Position numbers and translations under genes: made by a program. 64,000 bases of DNA, from contig NZ_CP135963.1 of the NCBI RefSeq assembly GCF_032460525.1, positions 2,294,001 to 2,358,000 of the forward strand, written 5' to 3'. The notes beneath the pieces were generated by a model, which did not search any database, was not told the DNA's origin, and was given only the letters and a program-made list of their open reading frames with translations. Numbering within the stretch: position 1 is the first letter of the stretch; each line of letters begins with the position of its first letter. This document shows, piece by piece, positions 51,181-60,544 of this stretch. Origin of the DNA: Geodermatophilus sp. DSM 44513 (GTDB taxonomy: Bacteria > Actinomycetota > Actinomycetes > Mycobacteriales > Geodermatophilaceae).

Positions 51181-52134
51181 GTGCGCCTGCGCCCGCTCAC
51201 CACCGCCGTCCTCGCCGCGGCGGCCCTCCCCGCGATGGCCCTGTCCGCCTGCGGCACCCCCGCCGACGACACCTCGACGGCCGCCGCCCAGGAGACCACC
51301 GCCCCGGAGACCCGCTCGGTCACCCACGTCCAGGGGACGACGGAGGTGCCCGCCGACCCGCAGCGGGTGGTCACCCTGGACACCCCGCACCTGGACACCG
51401 CGCTGTCGCTGGGCATCACCCCGGTCGGCTCGGTGCAGTCCGACGTGTCCACCGGGCTGCCGGAGTACCTCGGCGACCGCACCCAGGGCATCGAGCTCGT
51501 CGGCACCATCGAGGAGCCCGAGCTGGAGGCCATCGCCGCGCTGGACCCCGACCTCATCCTGTCCTCCAGCGTGCGGCACGAGCAGATCTACGACCAGCTC
51601 AGCGAGATCGCCCCCACCGTCTTCACCGACTACACCGAGGGCTGGCGGGCGATGTTCAGCACCACCGCCGACGCCCTCGGCCGCGCCGCCGACGGCGAGG
51701 AGGCGCTGGCCGGGTACGACGCGCGCGCCGACGAGGTCGGCCAGACCGTGGGCGCGGAGGGCGCCACGGCGTCGATCGTGCGCTTCCTGCCCGACGAGAC
51801 GCGGATCTACGGACCGGAGACCTTCTCCGGCAGCGTGCTCACCGACGTCGGGTTCGGCCTGCCGGAGCTGGCCTACGACGAGTACTCCATGGCCTACGTG
51901 AGCGCCGAGCAGATCGACCAGGCCGACGCCGACGTGGTCTTCTCCACCGCCTACGGCGACCCGGCGGCCACCACGCAGGCCGGCGTCACCGCCGTCTGGG
52001 ACTTCCTCGAGGCCGTCCCGGACTGCGCCTTCGAGGTGGACGACGACGAGTGGATGCTCGGGATCGGCCTGATCGGCGCGGAGACCGTCCTGGCCGACGT
52101 CGAGACGCTGCTGGCCGACGGCTCCTGCCTCTGA
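51181..52134 (+). CDS. Iron-siderophore ABC transporter substrate-binding lipoprotein
   Basis: This 317-residue FecB/FepB-like protein has a signal peptide with lipobox ALSAC (Cys24) and two periplasmic-binding-protein lobes beginning ADPQRVVTLDTPHLDTALSLG, with DPDLILSS and WDFLEAVPDCAFEVDD. It captures ferric siderophore outside the cell; the permease and ATPase genes are not adjacent. GGAAGGA at 51168-51174 supports the GTG at 51181. It is first behind the iron box. Confidence 0.92.
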   Translation: MRLRPLTTAVLAAAALPAMALSACGTPADDTSTAAAQETTAPETRSVTHVQGTTEVPADPQRVVTLDTPHLDTALSLGITPVGSVQSDVSTGLPEYLGDRTQGIELVGTIEEPELEAIAALDPDLILSSSVRHEQIYDQLSEIAPTVFTDYTEGWRAMFSTTADALGRAADGEEALAGYDARADEVGQTVGAEGATASIVRFLPDETRIYGPETFSGSVLTDVGFGLPELAYDEYSMAYVSAEQIDQADADVVFSTAYGDPAATTQAGVTAVWDFLEAVPDCAFEVDDDEWMLGIGLIGAETVLADVETLLADGSCL

Positions 52135-52152
52135 GCGGACCCGCGGCCGCCG

Positions 52153-52194
52153 GGCGGCTCCCCCGGCGCGGCCCCGGCCGCGCCGGGAGCCGCC
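52153..52194 (+). terminator. Strong hairpin between binding-protein gene and biosynthesis genes
   Basis: GGCGGCTCCCCCGGCGCGG (52153-52171) pairs with CCGCGCCGGGAGCCGCC (52178-52194): 17 base pairs with a two-base bulge and a CCCCGG loop. There is no T-tract, so it may act as a leaky terminator or as an mRNA 3' stabiliser that raises expression of the binding protein over the downstream enzymes. Confidence 0.55.
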
Positions 52195-52242
52195 CCGCGC
52201 CCGGCGCACCCCACCCCGCCTGACCGAGACCCGGAGGCACCC

Positions 52243-53556
52243 GTGCTCCTCCCGCCCTCGGCCGCCGCCAGCGGCTGCGCGCACGCCCTCTCCCCGACCG
52301 TCCTCCCCGGCGCCGTCCGCGACCTGCTGCACGCCCGCGCGCGCACGGCCACCGTCAGCGGCTACGTCTACGACCCGCGGGTCGCCGCCGACCGCGCCCG
52401 GTCGCTGCGCGCCGCGCTCCCCCCGTGGGCCGCGCTGTTCTACGCGGCGAAGGCCAACGGCTGTCCCGAGGTGCTCGCCGCGCTGGCCGGGCCCGGCGGC
52501 GTGGACGGCTTCGAGGTCGCCTCCGCGGCCGAGGCGGCCGCCGGGCGGGCCGCCCTGCTCGCCGCCGGCCGCCCGCCGCGGCTGGTGGCCGCCGGGCCGG
52601 CGAAGACCACCGCCCTGCTCGCCGCGCTGCTGGACGCCGGCACCGAGGTGCTGCACGCCGAGAGCCCCCTGGAGCTGGCCCGGCTGTCCGCGCTGGCCGT
52701 CGCCCGCGGGGAGACGGTGCGGGTGGGCCTGCGGGTCAACCCCGCCGCGGTCGCGGTGCGCGGCACCTTGACCATGGGCGGGCGGGCGGCGCCGTTCGGC
52801 GTCCCGGAGGCCGACGTCCCCGCGGTCCTCGCGCTGGCCCGCTCCCTGCCGGGGCTGGACGTCGCCGGCTTCCACGTGCACGCCGTCTGCGGCAACCGCG
52901 ACGCCCGCGCGCACGCCGCCTACGTGGCCTGGTGCCTGGACTGGGCGGCCCGCACCGCCCGGGAGCACCGGGTGGACCTGCGCTGGGTCGACGTCGGTGG
53001 CGGCCTGGGCGTCGCCTACGGCGGGGAGGCGCCGCTGGACGTCGACGCGCTCGGCGAGGAGCTGCACCGGCTCACGCCCCCGGCCGGCGTGCAGGTCGCC
53101 CTGGAGCCCGGCCGCTGGCTGGTCGCCGACTGCGGCTGGTACGCCGCCGAGGTCGTCGACGTGAAGCGCTCCTCCGGGACGGCGTACGTCCTGGTGCGCG
53201 GCGGCATCGGCGGCTTCGCCCTGCCCGGCACCGAGGACTTCCCCCTCCCGCTCACCGTGCTCCCCGTCGAGGACTGGCCGCCCGGCCTGCCGCGCCCGGA
53301 GCTGCGCGGCACCGCGGTCACCGTCGCCGGGGAGCTGTGCACCCCCGAGGACGTCCTGGCCCGCGACGTCGTCGTCGACCGGGTGCGCGCCGGCGACCTG
53401 GTGGTGTTCCCCCGCGCCGGCGCCTACGGCTGGGAGTTCGCGCTGCAGGCCTTCCTCGGCCACCCCCCGGCCACCCGGGACGTCGTCGCCGCCCCGGTGA
53501 CCGGCGTCCGCCCCGCCCCGCCCGTCCCCGTCCCGGCCCTGGAGGTCGTCCCGTGA
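52243..53556 (+). CDS. Type III PLP-dependent decarboxylase (siderophore biosynthesis)
   Basis: This 437-residue enzyme has the fold type III (alanine-racemase/DAP-decarboxylase-like) layout: PLP lysine in FYAAKANGCPEVLAAL, FHVHAVCGNRD, and the glycine motif WVDVGGGLGVAYGG. Similar enzymes in NIS siderophore clusters (SbnH for staphyloferrin B, PvsE for vibrioferrin) decarboxylate an amino-acid unit of the siderophore. GGAGG at 52231-52235 supports the GTG. It overlaps the next gene by GTGA. Confidence 0.87.
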   Translation: MLLPPSAAASGCAHALSPTVLPGAVRDLLHARARTATVSGYVYDPRVAADRARSLRAALPPWAALFYAAKANGCPEVLAALAGPGGVDGFEVASAAEAAAGRAALLAAGRPPRLVAAGPAKTTALLAALLDAGTEVLHAESPLELARLSALAVARGETVRVGLRVNPAAVAVRGTLTMGGRAAPFGVPEADVPAVLALARSLPGLDVAGFHVHAVCGNRDARAHAAYVAWCLDWAARTAREHRVDLRWVDVGGGLGVAYGGEAPLDVDALGEELHRLTPPAGVQVALEPGRWLVADCGWYAAEVVDVKRSSGTAYVLVRGGIGGFALPGTEDFPLPLTVLPVEDWPPGLPRPELRGTAVTVAGELCTPEDVLARDVVVDRVRAGDLVVFPRAGAYGWEFALQAFLGHPPATRDVVAAPVTGVRPAPPVPVPALEVVP

Positions 53557-54953
53557 GCACCGCCCTGGACCACACCGCCCTCGACCACACCGCCCTCGAC
53601 CACACCGCGCCGGCACCCGACCCCGCCGGCGTGCTGGCCCGGCAGGCGGCCCGCGAGTCCGCCGCCCGCACCTACGCCCGCACCTTCCGCATCGTGCCCG
53701 TGCACGCCCGCGGCATGACCGTGACCGGCGCGGACGGCCGCCGCTACCTGGACTGCCTGTCCGGCGCCGGCACGCTGGCGCTCGGCCACAACCACCCGGT
53801 GGTCGTCGAGGCGGTGCAGCGGGTCATCGAGCGCGGGGCGCCCTGGCACGCCCTGGACATCGCCACCCCGGAGAAGGACGAGTTCACCGACGCGCTGTTC
53901 GCCGCGCTGCCCCCCGGGCTGGCCGCCCGCGGGCGGGTGCACTTCTGCGGGCCGGCCGGCACCGACGCCGTCGAGGCGGCGCTCAAGCTGACCCGCACGG
54001 CCACCGGCCGCGCCGGGGTGGCGGCCTTCACCGGGGCCTACCACGGGATGACCGCCGGGGCGCTGGCCGCCTCCGGCGGGGTCGCGGTCAAGGAGCCGAT
54101 GACCGGGGTGGCCGCCGAGGCGGTCCGGCTGCCCTACCCGCACGCCTACCGCTGCCCGTTCGGCCTCGGCGACGCCACCGGCGAGGTGTCCGCGCGCTAC
54201 GTCGAGCGGCTGCTGGACGACCCCAACGGCGGGGTGGTGCCGCCCGCGGCGATGATCCTGGAGGCGCTGCAGGGCGAGGGCGGCGTGGTCCCGGCGCCGC
54301 TGCCCTGGTTGCGGGAGATGCGCCGGGTCACCGCCGAGCGCGGCATCCCGCTGGTCGTCGACGAGGTGCAGACCGGCGTGGGCCGCACCGGCACCATGTG
54401 GGCGGTCGACGCCGCCGGGGTCGAGCCGGACGTCATGGTGCTGTCCAAGGCGATCGGCGGCAGCCTGCCGCTGGCCGTCGTCGTGTACGCCGAGCACCTG
54501 GACACCTGGGCGCCCGGCGCGCACACCGGCACCTTCCGCGGCACCACCCTGGCGATGGCCGCCGGTGCGGCCACCCTGCGGCACGTGCTCGCCGAGCGGC
54601 TGCCCGAGCGGGCCGAGGAGCTCGGCCGCCGGCTGCGCGCCGGGCTGGCGGCGCTGGCCGGCGACCACCCCTCGATCGGCGAGGTGCGCGGCCGCGGGCT
54701 GATGATCGGCGTGGAGCTGGTCGAGCCGGGCGCGGAGCCCGACCGTTGCGGCGCCCGGCCGGCGGCCCCGGGGCTGGCCGTGGCCGTCCGGGCCGAGGCC
54801 CTGCGCCGCGGGCTGATCGTGGAGCTCGGCGGGCGGCACGACAGCGTGCTGCGGCTGCTGCCGCCGCTGGTGATGACCGACGAGGAGGCCGGCGCGGTCC
54901 TCGACCGCCTCGACGCCGCCCTCACCGCCGCCGAGCGGGAGCACCGCTCGTGA
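53553..54953 (+). CDS. Class III aminotransferase (diaminobutyrate-2-oxoglutarate type)
   Basis: This 466-residue PLP enzyme has DCLSGAGTLALGHNHP, the GPAGTDAVEAALKL cofactor loop, VVDEVQTGVGRTG and the PLP lysine in VLSKAIGGSLPL. It resembles RhbA/Dat enzymes that make L-2,4-diaminobutyrate from aspartate semialdehyde. The following decarboxylase would then give 1,3-diaminopropane. The N-terminus carries three tandem ALDHT repeats encoded by 15-bp repeats (53562-53606), probably from recent slippage. Confidence 0.9.
   Translation: MSTALDHTALDHTALDHTAPAPDPAGVLARQAARESAARTYARTFRIVPVHARGMTVTGADGRRYLDCLSGAGTLALGHNHPVVVEAVQRVIERGAPWHALDIATPEKDEFTDALFAALPPGLAARGRVHFCGPAGTDAVEAALKLTRTATGRAGVAAFTGAYHGMTAGALAASGGVAVKEPMTGVAAEAVRLPYPHAYRCPFGLGDATGEVSARYVERLLDDPNGGVVPPAAMILEALQGEGGVVPAPLPWLREMRRVTAERGIPLVVDEVQTGVGRTGTMWAVDAAGVEPDVMVLSKAIGGSLPLAVVVYAEHLDTWAPGAHTGTFRGTTLAMAAGAATLRHVLAERLPERAEELGRRLRAGLAALAGDHPSIGEVRGRGLMIGVELVEPGAEPDRCGARPAAPGLAVAVRAEALRRGLIVELGGRHDSVLRLLPPLVMTDEEAGAVLDRLDAALTAAEREHRS
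53562..53606 (+). repeat. Three tandem 15-bp repeats at aminotransferase N-terminus
   Basis: GCCCTGGACCACACC is followed by two copies of GCCCTCGACCACACC, giving ALDHT three times in the protein. Confidence 0.9.
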
Positions 54954-56356
54954 CCGCCGTCGTCCCCGGGCGGACCGCGCCCGCCGGGCCGCGCGGCTCC
55001 GACGAGCTGGCCGAGCTCGTGGCGCTGTCCCTCGACGCGCTGGCCGCCGGGCGGGCGGCGCGCGGCGGCCCGGTGCCCGCCGGCGACCCCGACCGGGTGG
55101 CCGCCGACGTGGACGCCGCGCTGGCCGGCGGGGTGCTGCCCCCGGTCGGCACCGGTGAGCAGGCCGCCCTGACCGGCCTGGTCACCGCGCTGGCGGCGGG
55201 CGCCGCCGACCCGGCCGACCCGCTGTGCGCCGCCCACCTGCACTGCCCGCCGCTGCCGGTCGCGGTCGCCGCCGACCTGGCCGCCAGCGCGCTCAACCAG
55301 TCGCTGGACAGCTGGGACCAAGCACCGGCGGCCACCGTGCTCGAGGAGCGGGTGGTCGCCGCGCTGGCCGCCCTCGCCGGCCTGCCCGGCGGCGGCGGGG
55401 TGCTGACCACCGGCGGGACGGGGTCGACCTACACCGCGCTGCTGCTGGCGCGCGACGCCGTCCCCGGGCCGGTCCGGCTGTACGCCGGCGCGGCCGCGCA
55501 CTTCTCCGTGGAGCGGGCGGCGCACCTGCTGGGCCTGCCGCCGGTCGTCGCCGTGCCGCCGGACGCCGGCCGGGCGGTGGACCCCGGCGCGCTGGCCGCC
55601 CTGCTGCGCGCGGCGCCGGCCGGCGAGCGCGCGGTGGTGGTGGCCACGGCCGGCACCACCGACCTCGGGACGATCGACCCGCTGCCCGCCGTGGCCGCGG
55701 CGGTGCGCGCGCACGGCGGGTGGCTGCACGTGGACGCCGCGTACGGCGGGGGCCTGCTGTTCAGCGACCGGCGCCGGCACCTGCTGGCCGGCCTCGGCGC
55801 GGCCGACAGCGTCACCCTCGACCTGCACAAGTTCGGCTGGCAGCCCGCCGCCGCCGGGGTGCTGCTGACCCGGGACCCGGCCGCTTTCGCGCCGCTGGCC
55901 CGGCGGGCGGCCTACCTCAACCCGGCCGACGACGAGGCCGCCGGCTACACCAGCCTGCTCGGCCGCTCGCTGCGCACCACCCGCCGCGCGGACGCGCTGA
56001 AGATCGCGGTCACCCTGCGCGCCCTCGGCCGGGCCGGGCTCGGCGCGCTGGTCGACACCTGCTGCGACCTGGCCGTGCACGCCGCCGCCCGGGTGCGGGC
56101 CGAACCGCGGCTGGAGCTGGCGGCGGCGCCCACGCTGAGCACCGTGGTGTTCCGCCACCGTGGTGGCGACGCGCTCAACGCCGCGCTGCGCCGCCGGCTG
56201 CTGCGCGAGGGGCGCGCGGTGGTGGGGCGCACCGAGCTGGACGGCCGGGTGCACCTCAAGCTCACCCTGCTCAACCCGGCGGCCACCCCGGCCGACGTGG
56301 ACGCGCTGCTGGACCTGGTGCTCGCCGCGGGCGCCGCCGAGGAGGCCGCCGCGTGA
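54950..56356 (+). CDS. Group II PLP decarboxylase (diaminobutyrate decarboxylase-like)
   Basis: This 468-residue enzyme has SALNQSLDSWDQAPAAT, typical of siderophore-linked decarboxylases, TTGGTGSTYTALLLARD, HVDAAYGGGLLFS and the PLP lysine in LDLHKFGWQPAAAG. It should convert L-2,4-diaminobutyrate to 1,3-diaminopropane (as RhbB) or, less likely, lysine/ornithine to the diamine. Coupled by GTGA overlaps on both sides. Confidence 0.9.
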   Translation: MTAVVPGRTAPAGPRGSDELAELVALSLDALAAGRAARGGPVPAGDPDRVAADVDAALAGGVLPPVGTGEQAALTGLVTALAAGAADPADPLCAAHLHCPPLPVAVAADLAASALNQSLDSWDQAPAATVLEERVVAALAALAGLPGGGGVLTTGGTGSTYTALLLARDAVPGPVRLYAGAAAHFSVERAAHLLGLPPVVAVPPDAGRAVDPGALAALLRAAPAGERAVVVATAGTTDLGTIDPLPAVAAAVRAHGGWLHVDAAYGGGLLFSDRRRHLLAGLGAADSVTLDLHKFGWQPAAAGVLLTRDPAAFAPLARRAAYLNPADDEAAGYTSLLGRSLRTTRRADALKIAVTLRALGRAGLGALVDTCCDLAVHAAARVRAEPRLELAAAPTLSTVVFRHRGGDALNAALRRRLLREGRAVVGRTELDGRVHLKLTLLNPAATPADVDALLDLVLAAGAAEEAAA

Positions 56357-58056
56357 CCGCGCCCGCCGTGCTGTCGCCGGCCGACCGGGCCCGGACCGGC
56401 GCCCTCGACGTGCTGGTGCGCTGCTGGCTGCGGGAGACCGGCACCCCGGTGCCCGGGCCCGGGCCGCTGCGGGTGGACCTGCCGGCCACCGGCCGGGCCC
56501 TGGTCGTCGACGTCGCCCGCCGCTCCCCCAGCGGGCACCACGACCTCGCCGCGGTCACCGACCCCGACGGCACCCCGCTGGACGTGGCCGCCGTCGCCGG
56601 CCGGCTCACCGCCGAGGCCGCCGCCCGCGCCGGCCTGCCGGAGGACCGGGCCGCGGACGCCCGGGCCCGGATCGGCGAGTCCGCCGAGCGGGCCGCGCGG
56701 TACGCGCTGCGGCGCGCCGCCGACCCCGACCCGCCGGCCGGCCTGCCACCGTGGCTGGCCGCCGAGCAGGGCCTGCTGGCCGGGCACCCCTGGCACCCGA
56801 TGACCAAGAGCCGCGACGGCCTGCCCGACGCCGAGGACGCCACCTACGCGCCCGAGGCCCGGGGCCGCTTCCCGCTGCACTGGTTCGCCGCCCGGCCCGG
56901 TGTGGTGGCCACCGGCAGTGCGGACCGCGACGTCCCCGCCCTGCTGCGGGAGCTGGCCGGGGACCTGGCCGTGCCCCCGGGGTGCGTCCCGGTCCCGGCC
57001 CACCCGTGGCAGGCCGCCCGGCTGGCCGCCCACCCCGGCGCGGCGGCCCTGCTGGCGCGCGGCGACCTGGTCGACCTGGGCCCGGCCGGGCCCCCGTGGT
57101 GGGCCACCTCCTCGCTGCGCACCGTCGCCCGCCCCGACGCGCCGGTGATGCTCAAGCTCAGCCTGGGGCTGCGGGTCACCAACAGCCGGCGGGAGAACCT
57201 GCGCGGCGAGCTGCTGCTCGGCGTGCGCACCGCCGGGCTGGTCGACGCCGGCCTCGGCGCCGCGCTGGCCGCGGCGCACCCGCGGTTCGCCGTCGTCCGC
57301 GACCCCGCCTGGGTGGGGGTCGACGGCCCGGACGGGCCGGTCGGCCTGGACACCGTGGTCCGCGACCAGCCGTTCGGCGCCACCGACCGGGTGGCCTGCG
57401 CCGGGGCGCTGGTCGACGCCCGCCCCGACCGGGGGCACCCGCCGGCCGCCGACCTGGTGCACGCGCTCGCCGCCCGGACCGGCCTGCCGGTGCCCCGCGC
57501 CGCCGCGCTGTGGTTCCGGCGCTGGCTGCACGCCGTCGCCTCGCCGCTGCTGTGGCTGCACGGCCGCTGGGGCATCGGCCTGGAGGCCCACCTGCAGAAC
57601 GTGCTGGTCGGGCTGGACGGCGACGGGCTGCCCGACCGCGGCTGGTACCGCGACAACCAGGGCTGGTACGCCGCGGCCTCCCGGGCCTCCGGGCTGGAGG
57701 CGCTGCTGCCGGGGGTCACCGGGGACGCCGGGCTGGTCTTCGACGACGCGCTGGTCACCGACCGGGTCGTGTACTACCTGGGCGTCAACAACCTGCTCGG
57801 CTGCGCGGCGGCGCTGGCCGGCGCCGGCCTGGCCGACGAGCGGGACCTGCTCGGCGTGCTCGCGGGCGTGCTGCGCGAGCACCTGGCCGGCCCCGACCCG
57901 TCCCCGGCCGCCGAGCTGCTGCTCACCGCCGACCGGCTGCCGGTCAAGGCCAACCTGCTCACCGGGGTCGAGGGCCGCGACGAGCTGGCCGGCCCGGTCG
58001 CCGCCCAGTCGGTGTACGTCCCGGTCCCCAACCCGCTGCGCGAGGTGCACCCGTGA
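56353..58056 (+). CDS. NIS siderophore synthetase 1 (IucA/IucC family)
   Basis: This 567-residue ATP-dependent synthetase condenses a carboxylic acid such as citrate with an amine or hydroxylamine. Family motifs are GHPWHPMTKSR, VPAHPWQ, SSLRTVA, KLSLGLRVTNSRREN, and EAHLQNVLV followed by YRDNQGWY. The SSLRTV and THPxHPxxKxRxG-type residues bind ATP. It is the RhbC-position gene, followed directly by the N-hydroxylase. Confidence 0.93.
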   Translation: MTAPAVLSPADRARTGALDVLVRCWLRETGTPVPGPGPLRVDLPATGRALVVDVARRSPSGHHDLAAVTDPDGTPLDVAAVAGRLTAEAAARAGLPEDRAADARARIGESAERAARYALRRAADPDPPAGLPPWLAAEQGLLAGHPWHPMTKSRDGLPDAEDATYAPEARGRFPLHWFAARPGVVATGSADRDVPALLRELAGDLAVPPGCVPVPAHPWQAARLAAHPGAAALLARGDLVDLGPAGPPWWATSSLRTVARPDAPVMLKLSLGLRVTNSRRENLRGELLLGVRTAGLVDAGLGAALAAAHPRFAVVRDPAWVGVDGPDGPVGLDTVVRDQPFGATDRVACAGALVDARPDRGHPPAADLVHALAARTGLPVPRAAALWFRRWLHAVASPLLWLHGRWGIGLEAHLQNVLVGLDGDGLPDRGWYRDNQGWYAAASRASGLEALLPGVTGDAGLVFDDALVTDRVVYYLGVNNLLGCAAALAGAGLADERDLLGVLAGVLREHLAGPDPSPAAELLLTADRLPVKANLLTGVEGRDELAGPVAAQSVYVPVPNPLREVHP

Positions 58057-59348
58057 GGACCCACGACCTGCTCGGCATCGGCCTGGGCCCCTTCGGCCTG
58101 TCGCTGGCCGCGCTCGCCGACGGCGTCGACGACCTCGACGCCGTCTTCCTCGACCAGCGCCCGGCGATGTCCTGGCACCCGGGGCTGCTGCTGGAGGGCG
58201 CCACGCTGCAGGTGCCCTTCCTGGCCGACCTGGTCACCCTGGTGGACCCGACCAGCCCGTGGTCCTACCTGTGCTACCTGCGCGCGCGGGGCCGGCTGTT
58301 CCGCTTCTACCTCGCCGAGCGGTTCCAGGTGCCGCGCGCGGAGTACGACGACTACCTGCGCTGGGTCGCGGAGTCGCTGCCCAGCTGCCGGTTCGGCCGG
58401 CGGGTGGAGGCGCTGACCTGGGACGGCGGTGCACCCGACGGCGGGGCCTTCGTCGCCACGGTCACCGACACCGCCACCTCGCGGCGCAGCACCGTCCGCG
58501 CCCGCGCCGTCGTCCTCGGGGTGGGCACCGAGCCGGTCGTGCCGGCGGCGTTCACCGACCTGCTCGGCAAGCGGGTGGTGCACGCCGGGCAGTACCTCGA
58601 CGCCCGTCCGGCGCTGCTGGAGGCCGGCTCGGTGACCGTGGTGGGGTCCGGGCAGTCCGGCGCGGAGGTCTTCCTGGACCTGCTGCGCGCCCAGCCGCAG
58701 ACCGGGACGGCGCTGCGCTGGCTCACCCGCACGCCGGCGTTCGCGCCCATGGAGTACTCCAAGCTCGGCCTGGAGCACTTCACCCCCGACTACACCGGCT
58801 ACTTCCACGGCCTGCCCCAGCCGGCCCGGGAGGCGCTGCTGCCGGCCCAGTGGCAGCTGTACAAGGGCATCAGCGCCGCCACCATCGCCGAGGTCTACGA
58901 CCTGCTCTACGAGCGCACCGTGGGCGGCCGGGGCGTGGACGCGGTGCTGCAGCCGGCCGTCGCGGTGGAGTCCGCCCGCGCCGAGGGTGACGGCCACGTC
59001 CTGGAGTGCCGGCAGGTGCAGCAGGACCGCACCTTCACGGTGGCCACCGACGCCGTGGTGCTGGCCACCGGCTACGCCGCCCGGCGCCCGGCGCTGCTGG
59101 ACCCGCTGCTGCCGCTGCTGGACCCCGACGAGCACGGCCGCTACCGGGTGGACGCCGACCACCGGGTGGCCCTGCGCTGCCCCGGCGGGCTGTTCGTGCA
59201 GAACGCCGAGACGCACACCCACGGGGTCGGGGCACCGGACCTGGGCCTGGGTGCCTGGCGGGCGGCCACGATCCTGTCCGCCGTCACCGGCCGGCCGCTG
59301 GTCGACGTCCCGCAGCAGGGGGCGTTCACCACCTTCGGCGCACCGTGA
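58053..59348 (+). CDS. Lysine/ornithine/diamine N-monooxygenase (siderophore)
   Basis: This 431-residue flavin N-hydroxylase (IucD/PvdA/RhbE type) has the FAD motif GIGLGPFGLSLAAL, the substrate region LVDPTSPWSYLCYL, the NADPH motif VVGSGQSGAEVFLD and the family C-terminal ATGYAARRP. It would hydroxylate the free amine of a diamine or its conjugate to give the hydroxamate precursor. No acetyltransferase (RhbD) gene is found next to it. Confidence 0.93.
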   Translation: MRTHDLLGIGLGPFGLSLAALADGVDDLDAVFLDQRPAMSWHPGLLLEGATLQVPFLADLVTLVDPTSPWSYLCYLRARGRLFRFYLAERFQVPRAEYDDYLRWVAESLPSCRFGRRVEALTWDGGAPDGGAFVATVTDTATSRRSTVRARAVVLGVGTEPVVPAAFTDLLGKRVVHAGQYLDARPALLEAGSVTVVGSGQSGAEVFLDLLRAQPQTGTALRWLTRTPAFAPMEYSKLGLEHFTPDYTGYFHGLPQPAREALLPAQWQLYKGISAATIAEVYDLLYERTVGGRGVDAVLQPAVAVESARAEGDGHVLECRQVQQDRTFTVATDAVVLATGYAARRPALLDPLLPLLDPDEHGRYRVDADHRVALRCPGGLFVQNAETHTHGVGAPDLGLGAWRAATILSAVTGRPLVDVPQQGAFTTFGAP

Positions 59349-60544
59349 GGGCCCGGGTCGTCCTGGCCGCGGTCGTCGCGCTGCAGCTGGTCGCCGAGAC
59401 CGCGCTGACCCCGTACTGGCCGCTGCTGCTGCGCACCCTGTTCGGCGTCGAGGACCTCGCCGCCACCGGCACCTACCTCACCGTGTGCCGGGTGGCCGGG
59501 CTGGCCGCCCTGCCGCTGTGGGGCCTGGCCGCCCGCCGGTGGCCGCTGCCGCACCTGCTGGTGGCCGGGCTGCTGGGCTCGGCGGTCCTCGACCTCGGGC
59601 TGGCGCTGGCGCCGTCGCTGGCGGTGTTCACCGCGCTGTCGGCCGGCGTGGTGGCCACCGGCAGCTCCATGGTGCTGGCCTACCCGGCGCTGGTCGCCGT
59701 CGCCGCCCGCGGCCGCGACGGCGACCGGCTGTCCGGGGTGATGGTCTACGCCGCGGTCTTCCACGCCGCCGCGGTGCTCGCCACGCTGGTCGGCGCCGGC
59801 GTGGTCGCGCTGCCCCAGCCCCGGCTGGGGCTGGCCGCCTTCGCCGTCGCCGACCTGCTGCTGGCCGCCGCGGTGTGGCGGGTGGTCGCCCGACGGCCCG
59901 TCCCGGTGCCGGCGGAGGGGCCCGGGCCGGCGCGGGACGCCGTCCGCCGGTGGCTGCCGGCCCGGGCGCTGGTCGCGGTCGCCGCGCTGGCCGTGCTGGC
60001 CGACCTCGGCACCGCCGTCCCCCGGCCGTTCTTCACCGAGCTGGTGCTGCGCGGCGGGGGCTCGCTGACCGCGGCCGCCGTGCTGTTCCTGCTGCCCGCC
60101 CTGGCCGCGCTCGCGGTGCTGCCGGCGGCCCGCCCGCTGGCCCGGCGGCTGGGCGGCGGGCTGCTGCCGGCCGCCGCCGCGCTGGCCGCCGGCGGGCTGG
60201 CACTGCAGGCGCTGGCCGCCGCGGCGGGCCCGGCCGCGCTGGCCGCCGGCCGGGTCGTCCTCGGCGCCGGGCTCGGGCTGCTGGTCGTCGCGGTGGACCT
60301 GCGGGTCTTCGCCGCCGTCGGCACCGCCGGGCCGGGCTTCACCGCCGTGGAGACCGCCCGCTCCGGCGCCCTGCTGGCCGCCCCGCTGCTGGCCACGGCC
60401 ACCGTGGCCGTCGCGCTGCCCGGGCCGCTGGTCGCCGCCGCGGCCCTGCTGGCCGCCGCCGCCCTGGTGTCCCCGCTGGCCCGCGAGGACGCCGCTCCCC
60501 CGCCCACCCCCCTCCCGGAGGTCCTGGATGCACCCGCCCGCTGA
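59345..60544 (+). CDS. MFS transporter, probable siderophore exporter
   Basis: This 399-residue protein has about twelve helices, beginning LAAVVALQLVAETALTPYWP. Motif A is reduced. It is embedded in the siderophore operon with GTGA overlap at its start, and the next gene begins inside its 3' end, so export of the siderophore is the natural role. Confidence 0.85.
   Translation: MRARVVLAAVVALQLVAETALTPYWPLLLRTLFGVEDLAATGTYLTVCRVAGLAALPLWGLAARRWPLPHLLVAGLLGSAVLDLGLALAPSLAVFTALSAGVVATGSSMVLAYPALVAVAARGRDGDRLSGVMVYAAVFHAAAVLATLVGAGVVALPQPRLGLAAFAVADLLLAAAVWRVVARRPVPVPAEGPGPARDAVRRWLPARALVAVAALAVLADLGTAVPRPFFTELVLRGGGSLTAAAVLFLLPALAALAVLPAARPLARRLGGGLLPAAAALAAGGLALQALAAAAGPAALAAGRVVLGAGLGLLVVAVDLRVFAAVGTAGPGFTAVETARSGALLAAPLLATATVAVALPGPLVAAAALLAAAALVSPLAREDAAPPPTPLPEVLDAPAR

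Noticed and set aside
46810..53616. A minus-strand frame of more than 2,200 codons without a stop
   Set aside because: It runs antisense through the MFS, siderophore-binding protein and decarboxylase genes. High GC content makes stop codons rare in shadow frames; only its left end (46810-48204) has protein-like, family-matching sequence.
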